From Phycisphaerae bacterium (GTDB taxonomy: Bacteria; Planctomycetota; Phycisphaerae; Sedimentisphaerales; Anaerohalosphaeraceae): a stretch of 42,254 nt of DNA. Shown here piece by piece: positions 25,037-31,869 of this stretch (its first letter is position 1; each line of letters starts with the position of its first letter). Under the pieces are notes generated by a model. The model was not told where the DNA came from. It saw only the letters and a program-made list of their open reading frames with translations, and searched no databases. A program made the translations under genes and the position numbers. The stretch is from contig JAAYCR010000083.1 in assembly GCA_012729675.1 (NCBI GenBank), positions 1 through 42,254 on the forward strand. The letters run 5' to 3'.

Positions 25037-25701
25037 AAGTCCAGCTCTATATTTCTATCGGCGGCCAGTTGTTTTAGTTTGGCCACAGCACGATGCGTCT
25101 GTACCTTGACGCGCGTCTGTGTCCAGCCAAGACGATAAGCAGTATCGGTGATACTGCACTGTTCCAGATACCGCATTGTCAGCACCAATCGGTCATTTTC
25201 CGGTAACGCGGCCAACAGGCGATGCACCAACTCGGCGGCATGCTGCACATCAAACGACTCAGCGTCAACATGTGCCAGCCCTTCCAGTATCTCGTCGGGC
25301 AGGGGCGTTGTTTTTTGTCTTCCCAAGTGCCGCCAATAATTGTACCCGACACGGGTGGCGATACGGGCCAGCCAGTGTGCCAGGGGCGCGTCACCGCGAA
25401 AACCGGGAAGACTCATCCACGCCTCGACAAACGTCTGTTGCACAAGCTCTTCATGCTCAGTGTGGTCTCGGGTAAATCGCCACAACAGCTTGCTCACGGA
25501 AGTTTGATGTCGCTCGATAAGGCGACGATACGCATCCGAATCGCCGTTTTTGCACTGGCGAATGTCCTCAAACTCGGCGGTGTGCGTCGCATTCGAATCG
25601 GCATCCTGTCGAAGGCTGAACAAACGCGCGACGACCGCATTCACCGTCTCGTTTAACGGTTGCGAACACACCAAGGCAAATTGGGACAAATGTACCGGCA
25701 T
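25033..25701 (-). CDS. ECF-type RNA polymerase sigma factor
   Basis: Region 2 (GDSDAYRRLIERHQTSVSKL, then FTRDHTEHEELVQQTFVEAW and GDAPLAHWLARIATRVGYNY) and region 4 (LPENDRLVLTMRYLEQCSIT, then AYRLGWTQTRVKVQTHRAVA) are both complete, separated by a short linker, as in ECF sigma factors. It should direct RNA polymerase to a small regulon. About 45 residues precede region 2, and the ribosome binding site before the ATG at 25701 is weak, so a later start is possible. It lies between a secreted LTPEQR protein upstream and its likely anti-sigma downstream (ATGA overlap). Autoregulation is likely for such operons, but I can point to no firm promoter; a TGTAAC-type sequence at about 26564-26572 (minus) is only suggestive. 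Confidence 0.9.
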   Translation of the reverse strand: MPVHLSQFALVCSQPLNETVNAVVARLFSLRQDADSNATHTAEFEDIRQCKNGDSDAYRRLIERHQTSVSKLLWRFTRDHTEHEELVQQTFVEAWMSLPGFRGDAPLAHWLARIATRVGYNYWRHLGRQKTTPLPDEILEGLAHVDAESFDVQHAAELVHRLLAALPENDRLVLTMRYLEQCSITDTAYRLGWTQTRVKVQTHRAVAKLKQLAADRNIELDL

Positions 25702-25795
25702 TCTATTCAGTGTAAGAAGTCGCCCGAAAAAAGCAACCGGAAAAATGCCCCTCGCCGGCGGTATTCCGGAAGGCGCAGAAAACAGTATTCAATTG

Positions 25796-26479
25796 TTATG
25801 GAGCGTCAATGCGAAATCGAGGGCCGCGTTCGATTTCCTGTTGAGGTCTTAGATTACCAGGGCCGCCTTGTCTGGGTCCAAGCGGCGGCTCGGCCAAATG
25901 CTGTGGGCCGGCCATGGGACTCCCTCTGCGAACGCCTCCTCCAAAGGGAGGCTGCATCCTGCCTTGGCCGCGTTGCGGGACATTCCGACCACCTGCAAAG
26001 CCACGCATCCTCGCCGCTGGACCGAAACCGCGGCCGCGAAACTGACCCTCAAGCGGCTGCCCTTGTTCCGGCTCAGGCACTTGAAAATATTCGCGGATAC
26101 GATCACGTTGTTGAGGCGTCAGGTCTTGGAATCTATCCGCCAATGGGCCGGGGATATACGACCGTTCCTCCGGTCGCAGACCGGCGCGGTCTTCCGGTCG
26201 GCCAAGTCTCCGACCGGGAACTTGATTCTGTTGGCGGCCCTGACCGTTGCGAAGTTCACCTTGAAGCTGTTCGCGTTGCTGCTGCAGACGCTCTTGAACA
26301 TACCCAAGAACGCGATCGCGCTGTTCAGGTGTCAAATCCTGAAACACCTCAGCAGTGGCGCCGAGGGGGGCAAGGCGTTCGCGCGGGCGCGGGCCGGGGC
26401 GACCTTCCTGGGCGAACGTCATCGGAACCAATAGAATCGTCGCCATAATCACCGGAATCATGATAATTTTCATCTTCAT
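25796..26479 (-). CDS. Secreted Gln/Arg/Gly-rich protein with two LTPEQR motifs
   Basis: A clear signal peptide (MKMKIIMIPVIMATILLVPM, then TFAQ) leads into a low-complexity, charged protein of about 200 residues. Two copies of the motif FQDLTPEQRDRVLGYVQ / FQDLTPQQRDRIREYFQ, 80 residues apart, are the recognisable elements. The LTPEQR signature is typical of Spy/CpxP-like periplasmic chaperone and metal-resistance proteins. The rest is Gly-, Arg-, Gln- and Pro-rich, especially the C-terminal half (FRGRGFGPAARMRGFAGGR). AAGGA nine bases before the ATG fits. It is first in the minus-strand operon with the sigma factor, 94 nt ahead of it, so it may be both target and part of the stress circuit. 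Confidence 0.75.
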   Translation of the reverse strand: MKMKIIMIPVIMATILLVPMTFAQEGRPGPRPRERLAPLGATAEVFQDLTPEQRDRVLGYVQERLQQQREQLQGELRNGQGRQQNQVPGRRLGRPEDRAGLRPEERSYIPGPLADRFQDLTPQQRDRIREYFQVPEPEQGQPLEGQFRGRGFGPAARMRGFAGGRNVPQRGQGRMQPPFGGGVRRGSPMAGPQHLAEPPLGPRQGGPGNLRPQQEIERGPRFRIDAP

Positions 26480-27108
26480 TTTATTTTTCCTTTGTCGTTA
26501 CGGTTTTGAGTATCACTTTATACTATCGTACCGTTCATAAGGGTAGTTGCGGATAAATCAGGAAAAGTTACATGAAAATCAAAATAGACACAAAAAGTTC
26601 TGCACGTTAGTTTCTCGTGGAGCTTTTTGTAAGATGTTTTAATACAATCATTTATGCGATCTTATCGCCGTGGTTCCATGCCGCCCTGAGGTCCTTGTCT
26701 CTGGTCGCCGCGGGCTTGGCCGCGTCCCTGGCCTCGGCCGTCACGAGGGGCGTTTTCGCCCTTGGTGCCGTCGCGGGGGCCTGTTCGGTTGCCTTTCTGT
26801 TGGCCGTCGCACTGCAACTGGGCTGAATTCTCGATGTTCTGGAATACATCTCTCCTGTTTCCGACGGCCTGAACCGTCGCGACGGGAAGCAAGCTTTTTT
26901 ACATTTAAAGAGCTTTTCTACAGAGCAGGTCAGACCCCGTTTCGTTTTTCTAATGGACAGGAATAATAGGAACGATAAAATAAAAGCAAAAAGGGCTGAA
27001 AAGAGCCTGTTGCATAAATAATTGCCAGTAATTGCTCTTTGTAACAAGTGAATAAATCCAGCTTTTCGGTTATAATAGGCCATACGGATTGCTAAACATG
27101 TAAAGGAC
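26480..27108. other. Gap before the stress operon; ambiguous GC-rich stretch
   Basis: No gene is convincing here. Between 26650 and 26890 the DNA is GC-rich and open in several frames on both strands, while the flanks (26480-26650 and 26930-27100) are AT-rich. The left part should hold the promoter of the minus-strand operon. The right part may be remains linked to the transposase fragment that follows. Confidence 0.4.
26662..26892 (-). pseudogene. Possible remnant of a Gly/Arg/Gln-rich secreted protein
   Basis: On the minus strand this frame ends in GQGRGQARGDQRQGPQGG and MEPRR, a composition like that of the Gln/Gly/Arg-rich protein just downstream (25796-26479). It has no signal peptide or good ribosome binding site, so it may be the 3' end of a decayed copy. 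Overlapping frames on both strands are also open, so the call is weak. Confidence 0.25.
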
Positions 27109-27490
27109 TACAAAAGGGCTTACAATTTCCTGCCTTGCGACTGAAATCAGGCGTATCTTCTGCCTCCCTCATTGACGGACTGGTTACCGGGAGATCATTT
27201 GGCGTGGTTTGTTCTTGATGCTGTTGAACAGATCGACCTGTCGCCGTTTTACAAAAAATACCGTACTGATGGGGTCGGTAATACAGCCTTTCATCCATCG
27301 ATGATGGTAGCCTTGCTGATCTATTCTTACTGTACCGGCCAGCGTTCCAGCAGACAGATTGAAAAGCACTGCCAGACGGATGTGGCTTATAAGGTCGTTA
27401 CTGCCAATCCGTATCCCGACCACACCACGATTAGCCGGTTTCGTAAAGAGAACCAGTCGCATTTAAAGAAGTTGTTTCTGGAAATTCACA
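27109..27490 (+). pseudogene. Truncated IS1182-type transposase N-terminus
   Basis: In one frame the DNA reads YKRAYNFLPCD-stop-NQAYLLPP then SLTDWLPGDHLAWFVLDAVE, which is the N-terminus of IS1182-like transposases (DUF772 region). It continues through FHPSMMVALLIYSYCTGQRS and PYPDHTTISRFRKENQSHLK to about LFLEI, where similarity ends abruptly. A TGA at 27142-27144 interrupts the frame, and the catalytic DDE part is absent. The open part from TTG 27172 cannot give an active enzyme. I see no clean terminal inverted repeats. The right edge joins directly to a truncated membrane protein gene, which suggests a deletion between the element and its target. Confidence 0.75.
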
Positions 27491-27521
27491 GGCATCGTGG
27501 AAGACGTTTTGGGAGGGTGTT

Positions 27522-28001
27522 TTGCTGGGGGTATTGATCAGTATTCTGGCTGTGGTGGTCATTGTATTTATATGGGGGCCGAGAAGCCGAAGTTGGGAAG
27601 TCGATATGTACTCAGACAATTCGATATTACACAAACATTTTCTGTGGAAAAGTACACATACCGAGTCACCCAAGCAGCCCCATGTCCAGTGGGCGATCGA
27701 ACATCAGGAACCTGTTAAAGGCTGGTACCTTCCCGTTAGCGGGATGACAGGGTCTTGGTTTGGTGGTGATTTATATTGGGACTCTTCGTCGCGGCCCTAT
27801 GTTTATGAGATTTATTCATTGAAAATACCCGAGAATGAAAAAGTTAATTTACTGCATCTGTACCATCAGGATTTGGATGAACTGAAAGCCAAGTTCGAGG
27901 AATATGAATCTTCGCTATCCATGAGTGATTTTAACGCAAGATGGGATCAGAAATTAAAAGCCTTGGATAATCAAGATTCAGAAGAATCTAAAAACCAATA
28001 G
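27522..28001 (+). CDS. Unknown one-TM protein, apparently 5'-truncated
   Basis: A membrane helix (LLGVLISILAVVVIVFIWG) is followed by a 130-residue soluble part with no recognisable domain, ending in an acidic, Lys-rich tail. The frame is open upstream of the TTG at 27522 and reads ASWKTFWEGV, which looks like a natural N-terminal approach to a membrane helix but meets the transposase fragment at about 27485 without a start codon. The original start is therefore probably lost. GGGAGGG (27511-27517) lies 4 nt before the TTG and might rescue translation. Base composition is lower in GC than that of the neighbours. Function is unknown. Confidence 0.5.
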   Translation: MLGVLISILAVVVIVFIWGPRSRSWEVDMYSDNSILHKHFLWKSTHTESPKQPHVQWAIEHQEPVKGWYLPVSGMTGSWFGGDLYWDSSSRPYVYEIYSLKIPENEKVNLLHLYHQDLDELKAKFEEYESSLSMSDFNARWDQKLKALDNQDSEESKNQ

Positions 28002-28159
28002 GAGATGGCTGAGTGACCGGTTGACATGCAAGTAAATTTAAGAGGGCAGACATAACAGCGTTTGGCATTAATTTTCTCATGCTGCAGTGTGTCAATATCT
28101 CGCGTCTGTTTCCATACCGTCTCAACGATGCCGCTAAACGACTTTTGAGAGGTTTGCAC

Positions 28160-28852
28160 ATGAAAAAGAGAATTCAGAAAAATCTGCTTACGCCGCGGCA
28201 AATCGGTTTGATGATCCTCTGCGCTGTGCTGGTGTTGGCGGTGTATATCTATATTTTATTTCTCAAGCCCATTACTCCGGATATCGCGTATGCGGCGGTT
28301 CGCGTGCCTTCGGCCGTTGCCGATCCCGATGGGCCTGCTGTGAAAGACGTCCTGAAATCCGGAAAGGCGGTTCGAATAGACCTTGACGGATGTCCGAATC
28401 TGTGCCGGGTCAGCGAAACGCTTTATCGCGGGGCGCAGCCGACTCGTGAAGGCTTTGAACATCTCAAAACACTCGGCATCAAAACCGTCATCTCGCTGCG
28501 CGCTCATCATTCCGATGAAGAACTGCTGGAAGACACCGGACTCACTTATATCTCCATTCCGACCGACACGTGGGAGATACCGCACGACAAGGCAGCCGCC
28601 TTCCTTCGCGTGGCGGCCGACCCGGAGGCGGCGCCGGTTTTTGTCCATTGTCAGCACGGCGCCGACCGCACCGGGGTGATGGTGGCGTCCTATCGCGTCG
28701 TTGTTGAGGGCTGGGAGAAAAATAGAGCGATCCGTGAAATGACCCACGGCGGCTTCGGCTATCATCCTCTCTGGATGGAACTTCCGAATGTGGTGCGTTC
28801 GCTGGACGTGGACGCCCTGAAAACACAAATCGGACACGCTCAGAAGCAATAG
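28160..28852 (+). CDS. Membrane-anchored protein tyrosine / dual-specificity phosphatase
   Basis: After a basic start comes one membrane helix (IGLMILCAVLVLAVYIYILF), then a phosphatase domain with the P-loop HCQHGADRTGVM: catalytic Cys164 and Arg170 form the CX5R signature. The preceding block LYRGAQPTREGFEHLKTLGI and the general-acid region (IPTDTWEIP) are also typical of the tyrosine phosphatase superfamily. The helix places the catalytic domain outside the cytoplasm if the positive-inside rule holds. Substrate could be a phosphotyrosine protein, a phosphoinositide or another phosphoester. The ATG at 28160 follows GAGAGG by eight bases. No kinase lies near it. Confidence 0.85.
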   Translation: MKKRIQKNLLTPRQIGLMILCAVLVLAVYIYILFLKPITPDIAYAAVRVPSAVADPDGPAVKDVLKSGKAVRIDLDGCPNLCRVSETLYRGAQPTREGFEHLKTLGIKTVISLRAHHSDEELLEDTGLTYISIPTDTWEIPHDKAAAFLRVAADPEAAPVFVHCQHGADRTGVMVASYRVVVEGWEKNRAIREMTHGGFGYHPLWMELPNVVRSLDVDALKTQIGHAQKQ

Positions 28853-29146
28853 TACGGTTCCCGGCAGTTAACGTGCTTTACGCTCATTTGATGGATTGCC
28901 GGAATTTAATGAACAGATAAATTTACACTATTCCCTCTCCTCAGTGTCCTCGGTGGAAAAAAACAATAAAAATTCGACCTTCTGACTCCTGTCTCCGGAC
29001 ATCTGACTTCTGAAATATGAACAAACGAACCCAGATCAAACCCGATTCACAGGCAAGGAAAGGTTGATTATTCCCGGCGTTCAATGGTATAATGCCCGGT
29101 GTGATATGAGATTATACCTGTCCTGAAACGGCGAATACAATACCCG
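28853..29146. other. Intergenic stretch with short repeat-like sequence before rpoN
   Basis: No gene is seen. Between 28933 and 29014 the DNA is made of short near-repeats: CTCCTCAGTGTCCTCGGTGG, and then TTCTGACTCCTG ... TCTGACTTCTG. This low-complexity DNA resembles dispersed repeats more than regulatory sequence. The rpoN promoter should lie in 29050-29140 but is not clear. Confidence 0.4.
28933..29014. repeat. Low-complexity repeat-like segment
   Basis: The unit TCTGACTYCTG appears twice, with related TCCTGTCTCC between. It stands next to a CTCNGTGTCCTCNGTGG-type string. It may be a member of a dispersed repeat family, but no second copy is in this window. Confidence 0.35.
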
Positions 29147-30625
29147 ATGGCGATGAAACTATCCATGACCGGCCAGATGCGGATGGAACAGCGGATGAAG
29201 CTGGCCCCGCGGATGATACAATCGATGGAAGTCTTGCAGCTTCCACTGCTTGCGCTGCAGGAAAAGATCGAGGCCGAGTTGAACAGCAACCCCGTGCTGG
29301 AGGTGGCCGAGGACGATCAGCAGCGGCGTGAAAACGCCGAGGCGGCTGCGGCCGAGACGCCTGCCGATGAGCAGGAGATGATCGTCGGCGAGGACAACGA
29401 CCACGTAGAGGATTTTCAGCGGCTCGAAGACGCCGGCGAGGACTTTGACGAATATTTGGACAAATCCGGCCCGCCCCAGACCTACCACACCGGCGGCGGC
29501 GACCCCGACAAAAAAATGGAGGCACTGCTCAACACCGCCGCCCAGACCCAGTCCCTCAACGACTGGCTCAAGGAACAATGGCGGATGGCCGACGCCAACG
29601 ACAAGGTGCGGGCCGCGGGCGAATTGATTATCGACTACCTCGACGAAAAAGGCTACCTCACCGTCCGGCTGGAACAGCTTCACAACGCCGACAAGCACCC
29701 CTTCGGCATCGAGCATTTGCAGGCGGCACTGGAAATGATCCAAAAACTCGACCCGCCCGGCGTCGGCGCACGCGACCTGCGCGAGTGCCTGCTCATCCAG
29801 ATGCGGCAGTGTCCCGACGATATGTCTTTTGAGATCGAGCTTGTCAGCAACCATTGGGCCGAGCTGCTGGAAAACCACCTGCCCCAGATCGCCAAAAAGG
29901 CCAACTGCACCGTCGAGCGGATCAATCAGGCGATTGAGCGGATGAGCAAGCTGGACACCTCGCCGGGGCTGGTGGCCGGGCGCACCGACAACTACCCCAT
30001 CAACGCCGATATCCTCATCGAACCCGACGACGAGGGCGGCTATACGGTGCGGCTGACCGATGCGTATATGCCGAATCTGCGGATCAACGGATTTTACAGG
30101 AAGATGGCTCAAAACCGCGCCATCGACGACCAGACCCGCGAGTTTCTGCTCAAGAACATTCGCTCAGCCCAATGGTTTATGGACGCCATTGAACAGCGGC
30201 AGAATACGCTGCTCAAGGTCGCACGCGCCATCGTGCGGCATCAGCACGGCTTTTTCGCCCGCGGCAAGCTGTATCTCAAGCCCCTGCCGATGGCCGTCAT
30301 CGCCGAGGAGGTCGGCGTCCATATCGCCACCGTCTCGCGGGCCGTCGCGGGCAAGTATGTCCAGTGCCCGCAGGGAATCTTGCCGCTGCGCAGCTTTTTC
30401 AGCGGCGGCCTGGAAGACGACGACGGCCGACAGCTCAGCTATGACGCCGTCAAGGCCAAACTCGAAGAGATTGTCAACCACGAAGACAAGTCCAACCCCC
30501 TCAACGACGACGAGATTCGCGCCAAGCTGGCCGAGGCCGGCATGGGTACCATTGCACGCCGCACCGTCGCGAAATACCGCAAAATTCTCAACATCCCCAC
30601 CGCCAAGTTCCGCCGTAAATACTGA
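29147..30625 (+). CDS. rpoN: RNA polymerase sigma-54 factor
   Basis: The protein guides RNA polymerase to -24/-12 promoters that need an AAA+ activator. The N-terminal region I is intact (MRMEQRMKLAPRMIQSMEVL, then LLALQEKIEAELNSNPVLEV). It is followed by an acidic linker (residues 50-110), the core-binding region, the helix-turn-helix (MAVIAEEVGVHIATVSRAVA) and the RpoN box (ARRTVAKYRKILNIP) near the C-terminus. At 492 residues it is of normal length. It stands alone: none of the usual neighbours (lptB upstream, hpf and ptsN downstream) are here, and no activator gene is in the window. I found no clear -24/-12 promoter in the window either. Confidence 0.96.
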   Translation: MAMKLSMTGQMRMEQRMKLAPRMIQSMEVLQLPLLALQEKIEAELNSNPVLEVAEDDQQRRENAEAAAAETPADEQEMIVGEDNDHVEDFQRLEDAGEDFDEYLDKSGPPQTYHTGGGDPDKKMEALLNTAAQTQSLNDWLKEQWRMADANDKVRAAGELIIDYLDEKGYLTVRLEQLHNADKHPFGIEHLQAALEMIQKLDPPGVGARDLRECLLIQMRQCPDDMSFEIELVSNHWAELLENHLPQIAKKANCTVERINQAIERMSKLDTSPGLVAGRTDNYPINADILIEPDDEGGYTVRLTDAYMPNLRINGFYRKMAQNRAIDDQTREFLLKNIRSAQWFMDAIEQRQNTLLKVARAIVRHQHGFFARGKLYLKPLPMAVIAEEVGVHIATVSRAVAGKYVQCPQGILPLRSFFSGGLEDDDGRQLSYDAVKAKLEEIVNHEDKSNPLNDDEIRAKLAEAGMGTIARRTVAKYRKILNIPTAKFRRKY

Positions 30626-30664
30626 CCCCCGCGACCCGCAGCGTAGGCTCCGGCCGCATCAGCA

Positions 30665-31051
30665 TCAGGGGTTTACATCCATATATTGAGAAAGGCGGAG
30701 CATTTTAAACGCTTTAGAGAGGTCGCCGTTTTCATAATGCACCAGCGCCATGCCGATAGCGGCCTTCGCAGAACCCGGCGCGACGGAAAGAGCCTTATGG
30801 AAATTTTCTATTGCGTCGGCGAGCCTGTCTTGTTTGAGATGCGCTGCGCCGATGCCAACCCAGGCGTCAATACAGTCCGGCTGGATTTCCAGCGCCCGGT
30901 CGTAGCATTCAAGGGCGCGTGCATAATCCCCCGCCTGCACAAAAAAATCGCCCCGCATCAGCAGCAGTTCGGCCGCATCGCCATACTCGGCAACTGTCTT
31001 GTCGGGGGAAAGAATTGATGAATGTGAATAGTTGTTTGGAATCATACACAC
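30665..31051 (-). CDS. Small TPR-repeat protein
   Basis: A 128-residue cytoplasmic protein made of about three tetratricopeptide repeats: AAELLLMRGDFFVQAGDYAR with ALECYDRALEIQPD, then AWVGIGAAHLKQDRLADAIE with NFHKALSVAPG, then AAIGMALVHYENGDLSKAFK. Such repeats bind partner proteins, and no catalytic domain is present. It converges on rpoN with only about 40 nt between stops, and a long gene-poor region lies upstream. The partner cannot be inferred from context. Confidence 0.8.
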   Translation of the reverse strand: MCMIPNNYSHSSILSPDKTVAEYGDAAELLLMRGDFFVQAGDYARALECYDRALEIQPDCIDAWVGIGAAHLKQDRLADAIENFHKALSVAPGSAKAAIGMALVHYENGDLSKAFKMLRLSQYMDVNP

Positions 31052-31755
31052 CCATTTGTTAAGCCGATCTTGTTTGTTAGTCCATCAAATAACGAATGTT
31101 GGCTGTGCTCAAATCCATAACGTCCTCTTTTATAATAGTTGACGTTTGAAAGACACCACCATCTTCGTCAGACTAAGACTTGCCGAGGACAGGAGACCTT
31201 CTTTTAACTGAATCCAAGTTAAAACCTCAAAAAAGCAATTTTTTATCCAAGGTGTCAAGCATGGATGCTCTTGTTGATGTTATCGGACAACGAGGTGTGT
31301 TTTCTTTACTGTTTGTCCGTATTTTTACGGATTTTTTACGGATTTTATATGCATCCAAAAAAATGTACCGTTTTCATAGGGAATTATACCCACAACGAAA
31401 CACTCCGCCCCGAAGGGTCGAAATACAATGGTTGCTGGTACAGCCCAAACGGGGTCACCCCATTAATCAATCATCACTCGATCAAAACGATGCGATTTGC
31501 TGCGCCCGGCAATGAAACTATCTTCATTTATGTTCAGTCTTGGCGGTCTGCTGATACGACGAAAAAAGTGAAATGTAAAATGAAAAGCTTCCGCTTACAA
31601 CAATCGCAAGCTTCTGACATCGACCCCCAAAATGTGCGCGTACGGGCGAGGCAACACCGTAACGCCTCTCTTGCAGAGGCTCTCCTGAGGAGTTCAAATA
31701 GAAGAGAGCCAATAATTATTTTCATGTCAATGCAAAAATTTTTTGAAAAACGCTC
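31052..31755. other. Gene-poor AT-rich gap
   Basis: This 700-bp stretch has no convincing protein gene. The longest open frames (31180-31515 and 31265-31759 plus; 31534-31851 minus) lack ribosome binding sites and recognisable sequence. It holds TCCGTA-TTTT-TACGGA followed by a T-run (about 31317-31340), a weak terminator-like hairpin with a repeated TTTTTACGGATT. Immediately to the right is the small RNA candidate. Confidence 0.5.
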
Positions 31756-31783
31756 TTGACAAAACGTAAAAATGCGGGATAAT
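31756..31783 (+). promoter_or_regulatory. Strong promoter for the small RNA candidate
   Basis: TTGACA (31756-31761, full consensus) and GATAAT (31778-31783, one mismatch) are 16 bp apart. A/T-rich runs just upstream (31733-31750) could serve as an UP element. The start point should be near 31790. Confidence 0.65.
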
Positions 31784-31789
31784 AATACT

Positions 31790-31868
31790 GAAAATACAGG
31801 TTGCAGTGATGCAATCTTCCCAATAAAGACTGCTTTACTTGTCATCCACAAAGCAGTCTTTTCTTTTA
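31790..31868 (+). ncRNA. Candidate small RNA of about 80 nt
   Basis: Directly behind the promoter, a first hairpin pairs GGTTGCA (31799-31805) with TGCAATC (31810-31816) around the tetraloop GTGA, which has the stable GNRA form. Nine unpaired bases later a perfect 12-bp terminator hairpin ends the RNA in a U-rich tail. No ORF of useful length fits inside. The whole unit, promoter to terminator, is about 113 bp and stands in a gap without genes. This arrangement is what an independently transcribed trans-acting small RNA looks like. It resembles no RNA family that I recognise. Confidence 0.55.
31825..31868. terminator. Perfect 12-bp terminator, probably bidirectional
   Basis: AAAGACTGCTTT (31825-31836) and AAAGCAGTCTTT (31850-31861) pair fully around a 13-nt loop, followed by TCTTTT on the plus strand. 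A-rich ends give a U-tract in the other direction too, so it can also stop the parA transcript, whose stop codon is at 31870. Confidence 0.85.
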
Positions 31869-31869
31869 T

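Noticed and set aside
26617-26826. 69-residue hydrophobic plus-strand frame
   Set aside because: It starts at a GTG without a ribosome binding site, and its hydrophobicity is what the complement of a Gly/Arg/Gln-rich minus-strand frame would give.
31265-31759. 164-codon plus-strand frame before the small RNA candidate
   Set aside because: No ribosome binding site or domain is seen, the composition is mixed, and it overlaps the -35 region of the small RNA promoter.
31837-31850. TCATCCACA in the terminator loop as a DnaA box (possible origin near parA)
   Set aside because: It is a single copy with one mismatch inside a hairpin loop. There is no cluster of boxes, dnaA, dnaN or gidB gene nearby.
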